In this document: in pieces, positions 8,138 through 13,929 of the stretch
Position numbering within the stretch: position 1 is the first letter of the stretch
Layout of the letters: the number at the start of each line of letters is the position of its first letter
Origin: Candidatus Bathyarchaeota archaeon
GTDB taxonomy: Archaea > Thermoproteota > Bathyarchaeia > 40CM-2-53-6 > RBG-13-38-9
DNA length: 13,929 bases
Reading direction: 5' to 3'
Assembly: GCA_007050885.1 (NCBI GenBank)
Contig: SMYQ01000003.1
Span: 1-13,929 of the forward strand
The notes under the pieces: model-generated
Seen by the model: the letters and a program-made list of their open reading frames with translations, nothing else
Databases searched by the model: none
Told to the model about the DNA's origin: nothing
Position numbers and translations under genes: made by a program

Positions 8138-8509
8138 ATGCATGAATTATCTATGGCAAGTAATATTATAGATATTGCAATCCAAGAAGCAAAGAAAAGA
8201 AATGCTACTTCAGTTTTCGAAGTCAATCTTGTTGTTGGTAAGTATTCAATGCTAGGGCTGGTACAATTACGTTACTGTTACGATCTACTGATAAAAAATA
8301 CACTTCTTGAAAACTCAAAATTAAACATGGAGCATGAAGACGGGAAGATACATTGTGACAAATGTAAATACGAAGGGCCAATACAATTGAAAGATGACCC
8401 GGAATACCACATCATATTTCCAACTCTTGTGTGTCCAAAATGTGGAAAACCGGCGGAGATTATCTCTGGAAGAGACTGTTATATTAAATCATTGAGAGTT
8501 AAGACATGA
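8138..8509 (+). CDS. hypA: hydrogenase nickel metallochaperone HypA
   Basis: HypA binds nickel at its N-terminus and hands it to the hydrogenase large subunit together with HypB. The ATG at 8138 is chosen over the in-frame UUG at 8120. It gives the invariant MHELSMA terminus, where His2 and the N-terminal amine are nickel ligands, whereas the longer form would bury His2. The product is 123 aa, normal for the family. The structural zinc site has two CxxC pairs, Cys73/Cys76 (CDKC) and Cys99/Cys102 (CPKC), with the usual spacing, followed by the C-terminal GRDCYIKSLRV strand. It starts 30 nt after hypB, and its stop overlaps the hypD start by 4 nt (ATGA), so translation is probably coupled. Confidence 0.95.
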   Translation: MHELSMASNIIDIAIQEAKKRNATSVFEVNLVVGKYSMLGLVQLRYCYDLLIKNTLLENSKLNMEHEDGKIHCDKCKYEGPIQLKDDPEYHIIFPTLVCPKCGKPAEIISGRDCYIKSLRVKT

Positions 8510-9597
8510 GTCAACTAATGGAATTCAGGGATAAAACTACCGCTGATAAAATTATCAAAAAATTAGTATCTATGGATCTAAACTTGACGTTGATGCACGT
8601 ATGTGGGACACATCAAGATACTATAGTGAAATATGGCCTAGATGATTTACTCAAAAAACATGGAGTTCGAATTAGACAGGGTCCAGGCTGCCCCGTTTGT
8701 GTAACCACTACTTCCGAAATCGAGATGTCGTTGGAATTAGCTAAAAAAGGTAAAACGATAGCTACTTTTGGAGACATGCTGAGAGTTCCAGGTCTAAAAG
8801 AATCACTAAATGATGTGAGATCACAAGGTGGAAAAGTAAAAATTGTATACAGCATCACTGACGCAGTAAATCTTGCAAAGAAAACTGATGATGACATAGT
8901 ATTTGTTGCGATAGGTTTCGAAACCACAGCTCCAAGCACGGCAATAACTTTGCTCAAGGGTCCTCCAAAAAATTTCTTTGTACTGAGCTTCCATAGATAT
9001 CTTCCACCAGCACTTAATGCTCTCCTTGGAATGGGTGAAATTAAACTACAAGGTATTATTGAGCCAGGTCATGTCAGCACAATAATAGGAATGAACGCAT
9101 ACGAAGGAGTATCCTCTAAGTATAGTATCCCACAGGTAATTGCGGGTTTTGAACCTTTGGATGTACTAATGGCTGTCTATATGATAGCAAAACAAATTCA
9201 TGAATCAAAATCAATTGTAGAGAATGAGTATAAGCGAGTCGTGAAAAAAGAAGGCAACTTGAAAGCTCTTAAGGCAATATCGGAAGTTTTCGAACCGAAG
9301 GACGCAAAGTGGCGGGGGTTCCCAAAAATTTCTTTATCCAAGATGGCGATTAAAAAAGAATTTGAATCTTTTGACGCTGAAAAACAATGGACTGATGAGC
9401 TGAAATCAATTATGCATAATGAATTCACGGAACCTAAGGGTTGTGAGTGCCATAGAGTACTTCGAGGATTAGTTGAACCTAAAGAATGTACATTATTTGG
9501 AGAAACCTGTAATCCAAATCATCCAATTGGGCCGTGCATGGTTTCTATAGAAGGATCCTGCAATATTGAATATAGATACCGAAGAATTATTCGTTAA
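8506..9597 (+). CDS. hypD: hydrogenase maturation iron-sulfur protein HypD
   Basis: HypD is the redox scaffold on which, with HypC, the Fe(CN)2CO unit of [NiFe]-hydrogenase is built. It has 363 aa, the usual length. The active-site cysteines are in HVCGTHQ (Cys33) and GPGCPVC (Cys62, Cys65), matching the family's essential CGTH and GPGCPVC motifs. GFETTAPSTA, PGHVSTIIG and AGFEPLD mark the other conserved loops. The C-terminal part has the cysteines expected around the [4Fe-4S] cluster (Cys313, 315, 328, 335, 344, 352). The ATG overlaps the hypA stop. It is the last gene of the plus-strand hyp run. The next gene starts 88 nt later after a stretch with no clear features. Confidence 0.97.
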   Translation: MSQLMEFRDKTTADKIIKKLVSMDLNLTLMHVCGTHQDTIVKYGLDDLLKKHGVRIRQGPGCPVCVTTTSEIEMSLELAKKGKTIATFGDMLRVPGLKESLNDVRSQGGKVKIVYSITDAVNLAKKTDDDIVFVAIGFETTAPSTAITLLKGPPKNFFVLSFHRYLPPALNALLGMGEIKLQGIIEPGHVSTIIGMNAYEGVSSKYSIPQVIAGFEPLDVLMAVYMIAKQIHESKSIVENEYKRVVKKEGNLKALKAISEVFEPKDAKWRGFPKISLSKMAIKKEFESFDAEKQWTDELKSIMHNEFTEPKGCECHRVLRGLVEPKECTLFGETCNPNHPIGPCMVSIEGSCNIEYRYRRIIR

Positions 9598-9685
9598 CAT
9601 TCACGACAGCTGATGATATGGATTGTATTAAGATGGGCCAAGAAAACCTAGATAATTTATTCTACTTGAATCATCATTATTCATT

Positions 9686-11086
9686 TTGAATCTTTTTTCA
9701 AAGAGAATATTTTTACAGGAGAAATATGGGCTGTATCAGAGACTGATTGTCGTTATTTTATTTTTAGGGAGTCTAATTTTATTATTGACTCATGTATCCC
9801 TAATTTTATTTGAAATATTATTTTGGATTCTTATTATGATTATCTTTTTGGTGATTCAATGTATACTTCTGAAGTTCTTTTTTGAAAAGGGGAACACGAG
9901 ATTTGAGTTTTCTAAATGGAAGATTATTCGTATTAAAATGGGTATTCTTGTACCCTCGTCTTTTGCTATGATATTTCTCTTATTTCATATTTCGATAATA
10001 TGGATAAAAAATGGTCAAATAATTACGTTGATTGAAGATCAACAAAGTTTCGCCTATTACTCATTGGCCCTCCGAATATCAGAACCGATAGGATACATAT
10101 CCGAATGGCTTCGGGAGATGCAAATTCCATTACTTTATTGGGGCGGCCATATGGCAACACATTTACCCGGTTATCCACTGATGATCCATATTGCGGTTCA
10201 GATATTTGGAGAAAATTCCTACTCGGTTATGTATCTAGTTTCAATACTTTCGGCTTTAACATTATTCCCAATATTCTGGATATCCAATTTAATCTACGGT
10301 TGGAGAGTTGCAATACTCTCATGTATTTTTTATTCCTGGGTCCCTTCCTTAATATTGAATTTTCCATACATGGATTTGATACTAGGATTCTTTGTATGCT
10401 CATCTATCTTATTATTCCTACATTCATTTAGAACTCAAAATATAGTTATGAGTCTAATTGGAGGATTGATACTTGCATTATGCATTTTCATGTCTTATGT
10501 TTCAGCATCAATTTTAGTAATGGTTTTGATATTTGTAATCTTTTCAGGTGAATTCAAAAAAATTATTAATTTATTATTCTATTTTCTAGGAACAGTTATT
10601 CCCTATGTAATCTTGGAAATGGCAATTGGTTGGCCTATTATTCAAGCAACATTATCGGCTCAAAAAACAAATTCATGGTTCTACTGGCATCTTAACTCAA
10701 TAAATCCACTTGTTTGGAATATCGGACATTCTACCTTATTCTTTTTCATGCTCATTGGGTTGCCTGTATGCATAATGTTCTTCATAGCTCTGATTAGATC
10801 ACTACGGTGTTTTTTCCATGAACATGAACACAGTACATTTGTATTGAGTTTCGCGGCTGTATTGTTCATCACCATTTTGTTTGCGAAACTCGAGCTAGCA
10901 AGAGTAGCTAGTTTTCTAATTCCATTTATAGTGATAATAGCAAGTAGTGAAATAGCGAAATTGAAGAATGAAGATAGCTTGATAACAAATTTTATTTTGT
11001 TAACTGTCACTCAATTTATTGTATTTCTTGTACTTGTATCACAAGTCGACTTGTATTCTAATATGTTAGGTTATCCTATTGTATGA
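9686..11086 (+). CDS. polytopic membrane protein, probable GT-C glycosyltransferase (PMT/ArnT-like)
   Basis: This 466-residue protein has about ten hydrophobic segments (for example 19-60, 88-107, 180-200, 206-226, 230-247, 253-285, 294-315, 350-370, 384-400, 407-420, 433-453). The loop after the second or third segment has acidic Glu117-Asp118 (IEDQQSF) and THLPGYPL at 158-165. That resembles the HPPGYP motif in the first large outer loop of GT39/ArnT-type enzymes, which use polyprenyl-phosphate sugars outside the membrane. LELARVASFLIPF near 402-414 resembles a late helix of archaeal relatives. The UUG at 9686 is the first usable start and has no clear ribosome binding site. The C-terminus converges on hypE with 12 nt between stops. 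A role in surface glycan synthesis fits the two upstream glycosyltransferases. The exact substrate is unknown, and it could be a non-enzymatic membrane protein. Confidence 0.65.
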   Translation: MNLFSKRIFLQEKYGLYQRLIVVILFLGSLILLLTHVSLILFEILFWILIMIIFLVIQCILLKFFFEKGNTRFEFSKWKIIRIKMGILVPSSFAMIFLLFHISIIWIKNGQIITLIEDQQSFAYYSLALRISEPIGYISEWLREMQIPLLYWGGHMATHLPGYPLMIHIAVQIFGENSYSVMYLVSILSALTLFPIFWISNLIYGWRVAILSCIFYSWVPSLILNFPYMDLILGFFVCSSILLFLHSFRTQNIVMSLIGGLILALCIFMSYVSASILVMVLIFVIFSGEFKKIINLLFYFLGTVIPYVILEMAIGWPIIQATLSAQKTNSWFYWHLNSINPLVWNIGHSTLFFFMLIGLPVCIMFFIALIRSLRCFFHEHEHSTFVLSFAAVLFITILFAKLELARVASFLIPFIVIIASSEIAKLKNEDSLITNFILLTVTQFIVFLVLVSQVDLYSNMLGYPIV

Positions 11087-11098
11087 AAGGGTACGTGT

Positions 11099-12151
11099 TT
11101 AGCATATCCTAGGCACTGGGTCTCCGATAGGTGGTAAGATTATTCGTTTGCCACCAATTGAAGTCTCGAGGATAACGTGATTGGATGCCTTAGTAGCTTT
11201 ACCGATAATTGCAGCGTCGTGACCGATTTCAATACTTTTCAATTTTTCTAGAATCTCTTCAGCTTTTTCCGGTATTGTTGCTATCACAAGTTTTCCTTCA
11301 TTACCGATCTCTAAAGGATCAATGCCTAGCATTTCACACGCAGCTTTAACTCCCGTTCTAATGGGTATCGTTTCTTCTTTAATTGTAATTCCAGTGTTTG
11401 ATTTTTCACTCCATTCATTCAACACATTAGCTAATCCGCCACGTGTAGGGTCCTTGATGTTAACGATGCCTCCTATTTGGAGCAGGTCGTTTACAACTTT
11501 GTTTAGGGGCATCATGTCTGATTTTACTTCTGTTTCAAAACCGTATCCTTCTCGCGATGAGAGGACAGCTATACCATGATCACCTAAGGTTCCAGAAACG
11601 ATTATGATATCTCCATTGGATAAGTTTGAGTCTAAAAGCCATCTGGATTTGAGGTCTCTGTGTTTCCTCACAATCTGCAAATTTTCATCAAGATAGCGGC
11701 TTCGCTTCCCGATGCCAGATGTATTAATTACGAATTTATCTAATGCTCCTTTCTCCATGACTTTGGTGTCGCCAGTTAGGACATATACTCCAGCTTCCTT
11801 ACAAGTTTCTTGCATGCTTTTTAGAATATTTTCGAATGCTTCAATCTCAAAGCCATCTTCAATTATGAATCCGGATGTAAGTGCTAAAGGTTCAGCGCCT
11901 ACTGCGGCAATATCGTTTACTGTCCCAGTAATGGCTAATCTTCCGATGTCTCCCCCTGGAAAAAAAAGAGGTTTAACAGTGTGCGAGTCGGACTTTAGAA
12001 CGATGTCTTCGATTACAGCTGAATCATCAAGAGCTTCTAATGGGACTTCGGCGGAACTTCCACCAAGATATTTTAGAACATATTTCTTGATTAGTTCTTG
12101 CATGGCAGCACCTCCGCCACCATGGGCCATTGAGATTCTATTCATATTCAT
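11099..12151 (-). CDS. hypE: carbamoyl dehydratase HypE, [NiFe]-hydrogenase maturation
   Basis: HypE accepts the carbamoyl group from HypF on its C-terminal cysteine and dehydrates it with ATP to a thiocyanate, the donor of the cyanide ligands. The protein (350 aa) ends in DPVPRIC, the required PRIC tail. ATP-binding features of the PurM-like fold are present: AHGGGGAAM at 9-17, DDSA at 42-45, PLFFPGGDIGRLA at 61-73, TGTVNDIAAVGAEP at 75-88, and later DPTRGGLANVLNE and the GNEGKL loop. It is the only hyp gene here on the minus strand. It starts 66 nt downstream of the tRNA-Pro gene on the same strand, so the two could share a transcript. No good Shine-Dalgarno precedes the ATG, and Met3 or Met8 are alternative starts. 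Confidence 0.96.
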   Translation of the reverse strand: MNMNRISMAHGGGGAAMQELIKKYVLKYLGGSSAEVPLEALDDSAVIEDIVLKSDSHTVKPLFFPGGDIGRLAITGTVNDIAAVGAEPLALTSGFIIEDGFEIEAFENILKSMQETCKEAGVYVLTGDTKVMEKGALDKFVINTSGIGKRSRYLDENLQIVRKHRDLKSRWLLDSNLSNGDIIIVSGTLGDHGIAVLSSREGYGFETEVKSDMMPLNKVVNDLLQIGGIVNIKDPTRGGLANVLNEWSEKSNTGITIKEETIPIRTGVKAACEMLGIDPLEIGNEGKLVIATIPEKAEEILEKLKSIEIGHDAAIIGKATKASNHVILETSIGGKRIILPPIGDPVPRIC

Positions 12152-12234
12152 GCCTTCTAATTGGAGGAGCTTTCAGATTCAATGATTTATGTCTATAGCA
12201 AATAATCAATTTCTATATGGTGGGGTCGGCGGGA

Positions 12235-12252
12235 ATTTCATGACGATGTCAA
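12235..12252 (-). other. tRNA-Pro intron 4 (18 nt, T-loop, 59/60)
   Basis: This is a strict BHB motif. The outer helix is the T-stem GCGGG/CCCGC. The 4-bp central helix is TTCA/TGAA, the bulges are AA|T and AT|T, and the inner helix is TGAC/GTCA closed by loop ATC. Cutting at both bulges gives the standard seven-base T-loop TTCAAAT. Every base from 12263 to 12229 is accounted for. Confidence 0.92.
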
Positions 12253-12274
12253 TTTGAACCCGCGACCGCCAGCA

Positions 12275-12286
12275 ATCTGGTTAGAT
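12275..12286 (-). other. tRNA-Pro intron 3 (12 nt, canonical 37/38)
   Basis: Exon CTGG (32-35) pairs with intron CCAG. The bulges are GG|A and AT|T, and the inner loop is the five bases TCTAA with no inner stem. The outer helix is the anticodon stem CCAGC/GCTGG, which exists only after intron 2 is removed. This is a very short intron at the standard archaeal position. Confidence 0.85.
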
Positions 12287-12293
12287 CCCCAGG

Positions 12294-12312
12294 TTCACCG
12301 CACATATGTGCT
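12294..12312 (-). other. tRNA-Pro intron 2 (19 nt, anticodon stem, 30/31)
   Basis: Exon TACC (25-28) pairs with intron GGTG to form the central helix. The bulges are AG|A and AA|C. The inner stem is the palindrome GCACATATGTGC. Removal brings C31 next to G30 and completes the CCAGC strand of the anticodon stem. No outer helix is evident, so this is a relaxed motif. Confidence 0.85.
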
Positions 12313-12322
12313 CTGGTATCCT

Positions 12323-12339
12323 TTTGGCGGTTCAAACCT
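12323..12339 (-). other. tRNA-Pro intron 1 (17 nt, D-loop, 20b/21)
   Basis: The central helix pairs exon TGGT (17a-20) with intron GCCA. The bulges are CA|A and AA|A, and the inner hairpin is GGT-TTGA-ACC. The outer helix is weak (only U-G pairs), so this is a relaxed form of the BHB motif. Because AAGG recurs at the boundary, several cut registers give the same mature sequence. The one given obeys the bulge rule. Confidence 0.8.
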
Positions 12340-12391
12340 TGACCAAACTAGACGACGACCCCACGATATGGCCTAATTGATTCAACATCCA

Positions 12392-12399
12392 TCTAATAA
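12392..12399 (-). promoter_or_regulatory. possible TATA box for tRNA-Pro
   Basis: TTATTAGA on the minus strand lies 30-37 nt upstream of the first tRNA base. That spacing fits an archaeal box A driving a tRNA transcript with a few leader bases. The match to consensus is only moderate. Confidence 0.3.
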
Positions 12400-12432
12400 G
12401 ATCATTCTTTGTTAAATGGAAATAATGATAAA

Positions 12433-13890
12433 TTAATTATATTCCAAATTGAAATTTCCAAAAATATCGTTGAATAATTGGTTTACATATTGTTTTGTTT
12501 TCATTCCTTTAGATTTGGCCAGAATCTCTATTCTTCTATTCATGCCCGTAGAATATTGAATAGCTTTTTTCGGAGCTTCAGCGAGTTGTTTTGGAAGGTT
12601 GATATCTATAGCTGTTTTTCTCAAGATGTGTTTTCTAACTTTATCATTTGGATTTGAGATCTTTAATTCTGAAGGAATTGATAAGCCATATTGAATAAGT
12701 TCCCAGTCTGCATAAGGATGAAGCATTCTCAACGTTTCTGGAGCAACTGACTTTTCACAAACTTGAAAACTATCTTCATGTGCATCTCTAACTCTATTAA
12801 AAATCGCTTCATGGAGTGCATTTGAATCCCCATGATCTAGTATCTTTAAAAACCTATAATACCCTCCAAAGAGTTCATCAGCTCCTTGACCAGTAAACAC
12901 TCTTGTTATACCAGAGTTCCTTGCAAGTTTTGCACATAAATAAAAAGAAGTAGCTAAACTCAATTTTACTGGATCAGCTTCCTCTATTCGCCATATGCTT
13001 TCTTTCAGAATATTTTCAAGATTATCTCTATCTATTTCTTGAATCTTCAAATTGATTCCAAGAAGTTTCGCTGCCTTTTCTGCCCATTCTGTTGAAGGTT
13101 GACCTTTATCTCCCACAACTAAGCCAACAACATCAATGTCATTTTGAGATAAAATATGTGCAATAAGAGAACTATCTATTCCTCCAGAAAAACTAACACC
13201 TACAGTTTTGGTTTTTAATGATCTTTCTAATACAGCCTTTCGCAATAGACTTCCCAATTTTTTAGCGATTACTTCATTATCAGCGTCAATAAATTTTTGC
13301 AATTTTATTTGTCGTATACATGAAGGTTTACGGTCGTGACCCAATAGCCAAATATGACCAGGTGGGAATATTTTCGTTTTTGTTATTCCAAGATTCCAGA
13401 GTGCTTTTTTTTCAGTCGCTAAAGCTATAAAGTCCGTATCCCAACCATAATAAAGAGGTTTGAGACCGATAGGATCTCTCGCAACAAAAATTTTTCCCTC
13501 GTGAAGGATAACAATCTCGTATTGACCATCAATTTGTGATAAAAATTTTGTTAATGATCTTTCTGGAGTATCTTCGGACAGGATTTCAAATAATTGATCG
13601 AATGATTGTTGAAAATCCAGATAATCGCTTTCAATAATAAACGAACGATTTTGAAATATTATTGGTTGAGGACAATCGCTAGGATCAATCTTAGACATGT
13701 TATATGCAATTGCAATATTTGACGACTGAATTTGGTTTAACTCTTCAAGTTTATTTGTGAAAAAACATCCGTGGTTCGTTGCAATGCCAAGGTTTTCGTT
13801 TCCCCGGTGTGTTTGGGCTTCCATCATCTTCTTCAAAATAGGAATTATGTTGTCGTTATTTCTCGATTTGACTACGCTCACAGCACCCAT
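12433..13890 (-). CDS. asparagine synthetase B-like protein lacking the glutaminase cysteine
   Basis: The 485-residue protein has the two-domain asparagine synthetase layout. The N-terminal Ntn-glutaminase-like domain (about 1-195) has QTHRGNENLGIA at 26-37 and VARDPIGLKPLYYG at 136-149. The synthetase domain has the ATP-pyrophosphatase loop SFSGGIDSS at 233-241 and GQGADELFGGYY at 334-345. The usual MCGI start with nucleophilic Cys2 is absent. The protein begins MGAVSVVKS, and the frame upstream to the window edge shows no Cys codon in the expected place. It may therefore use free ammonia, or make a different amide or adenylate. In-frame codons stay open to the window edge, so a start beyond 13929 cannot be excluded, but ATG 13890 with GGGGGA about 11 nt upstream is the best visible start. 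The tRNA-Pro gene lies downstream on the same strand. Confidence 0.8.
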   Translation of the reverse strand: MGAVSVVKSRNNDNIIPILKKMMEAQTHRGNENLGIATNHGCFFTNKLEELNQIQSSNIAIAYNMSKIDPSDCPQPIIFQNRSFIIESDYLDFQQSFDQLFEILSEDTPERSLTKFLSQIDGQYEIVILHEGKIFVARDPIGLKPLYYGWDTDFIALATEKKALWNLGITKTKIFPPGHIWLLGHDRKPSCIRQIKLQKFIDADNEVIAKKLGSLLRKAVLERSLKTKTVGVSFSGGIDSSLIAHILSQNDIDVVGLVVGDKGQPSTEWAEKAAKLLGINLKIQEIDRDNLENILKESIWRIEEADPVKLSLATSFYLCAKLARNSGITRVFTGQGADELFGGYYRFLKILDHGDSNALHEAIFNRVRDAHEDSFQVCEKSVAPETLRMLHPYADWELIQYGLSIPSELKISNPNDKVRKHILRKTAIDINLPKQLAEAPKKAIQYSTGMNRRIEILAKSKGMKTKQYVNQLFNDIFGNFNLEYN

Positions 13891-13929
13891 AAATACGCTC
13901 TGTCCCCCTTTAGATTGATTTTTTGACGT

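Larger units (their letters stand above)
12218..12362 (-). tRNA. tRNA-Pro (anticodon GGG) with four introns and encoded CCA
   Basis: Five exons form one tRNA: 12362-12340, 12322-12313, 12293-12287, 12274-12253 and 12234-12218. The acceptor stem pairs GGGGTCG (12362-12356) with CGACCCC (12228-12222), then A73 and CCA. The D-stem is GTCT/GGAT with G15, G18, G19 and A21. The anticodon stem is CCAGC/GCTGG around loop CTGGGGT (U33, anticodon GGG at 12290-12288, G37). The variable loop is CGGTC, with C48 facing G15. The T-arm is GCGGG-TTCAAAT-CCCGC. Mature length is 79 nt with CCA. Proline identity rests on the anticodon, G37, A73 and the GGGG start. Each intron has a 4-bp central helix with 3-nt bulges, and cutting every bulge between nucleotides 2 and 3 gives exactly this product. 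Position numbering is standard tRNA numbering. Confidence 0.92.

Noticed and set aside
9598..9685. Short spacer after hypD, checked for a terminator or small gene
   Set aside because: No hairpin, clear T-run or open frame with a start signal was seen.
11712..12185. Plus-strand 157-residue frame opposite hypE
   Set aside because: HypE on the minus strand is certain. The GGAGGAG seen nearby on the plus strand lies close to this frame's end and does not precede a start codon for it.
12269..12316. tRNA reading with A31-T39 in the anticodon stem and the third intron at 40/41, or a tRNA-Glu identity suggested by the D-arm
   Set aside because: These cuts do not satisfy the BHB bulge rule for introns 2 and 3. 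The 30/31 and 37/38 cuts do, and they give a perfect CCAGC/GCTGG stem with a Pro anticodon loop.

Overview
The window is AT-rich and looks archaeal. It has two stalk subunits of an A-type (archaeal) ATP synthase, several UUG starts, and a tRNA whose introns all fold into the bulge-helix-bulge (BHB) motif cut by archaeal splicing endonuclease. The asparagine-synthetase-like protein lacks the usual N-terminal Cys. From memory only, this resembles proteins of the Nitrososphaerota/Bathyarchaeia part of the TACK archaea. That placement is an inference.

Layout. At 13-783 (minus) lie the remains of a secreted, possibly carbohydrate-binding protein, split over two reading frames by two frameshifts. 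Diverging from it is a small proline/tyrosine/glutamine-rich protein (927-1250). Two overlapping glycosyltransferase genes (GT2 then GT4, 1511-3519) follow. Next is a two-gene unit for A-type ATP synthase subunits H and E (3687-4657), without the rest of that operon. From 4717 to 9597 there is a NiFe-hydrogenase maturation cluster: hypF, a gap with a palindrome, then hypC-hypB-hypA-hypD. A polytopic GT-C type membrane protein (9686-11086) converges on hypE (11099-12151, minus). Upstream of hypE on the same strand are a tRNA-Pro(GGG) gene (12218-12362) and an asparagine-synthetase-like gene (12433-13890).

How the genes work together. HypF and HypE make the thiocyanate donor for the cyanide ligands. 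HypC and HypD assemble the Fe(CN)2CO unit, and HypA and HypB insert nickel. All six core Hyp proteins are therefore encoded here, but no hydrogenase structural subunit or maturation protease is. The glycosyltransferases probably act in surface glycan or glycolipid synthesis.

Most notable observation. The tRNA-Pro(GGG) gene is only recognisable once four short introns (17, 19, 12 and 18 nt) are removed, at positions 20b/21, 30/31, 37/38 and 59/60. Each intron has a 4-bp central helix with two 3-nt bulges. Cutting every bulge between its second and third nucleotide gives a fully paired mature tRNA with anticodon GGG, discriminator A73 and an encoded CCA end.
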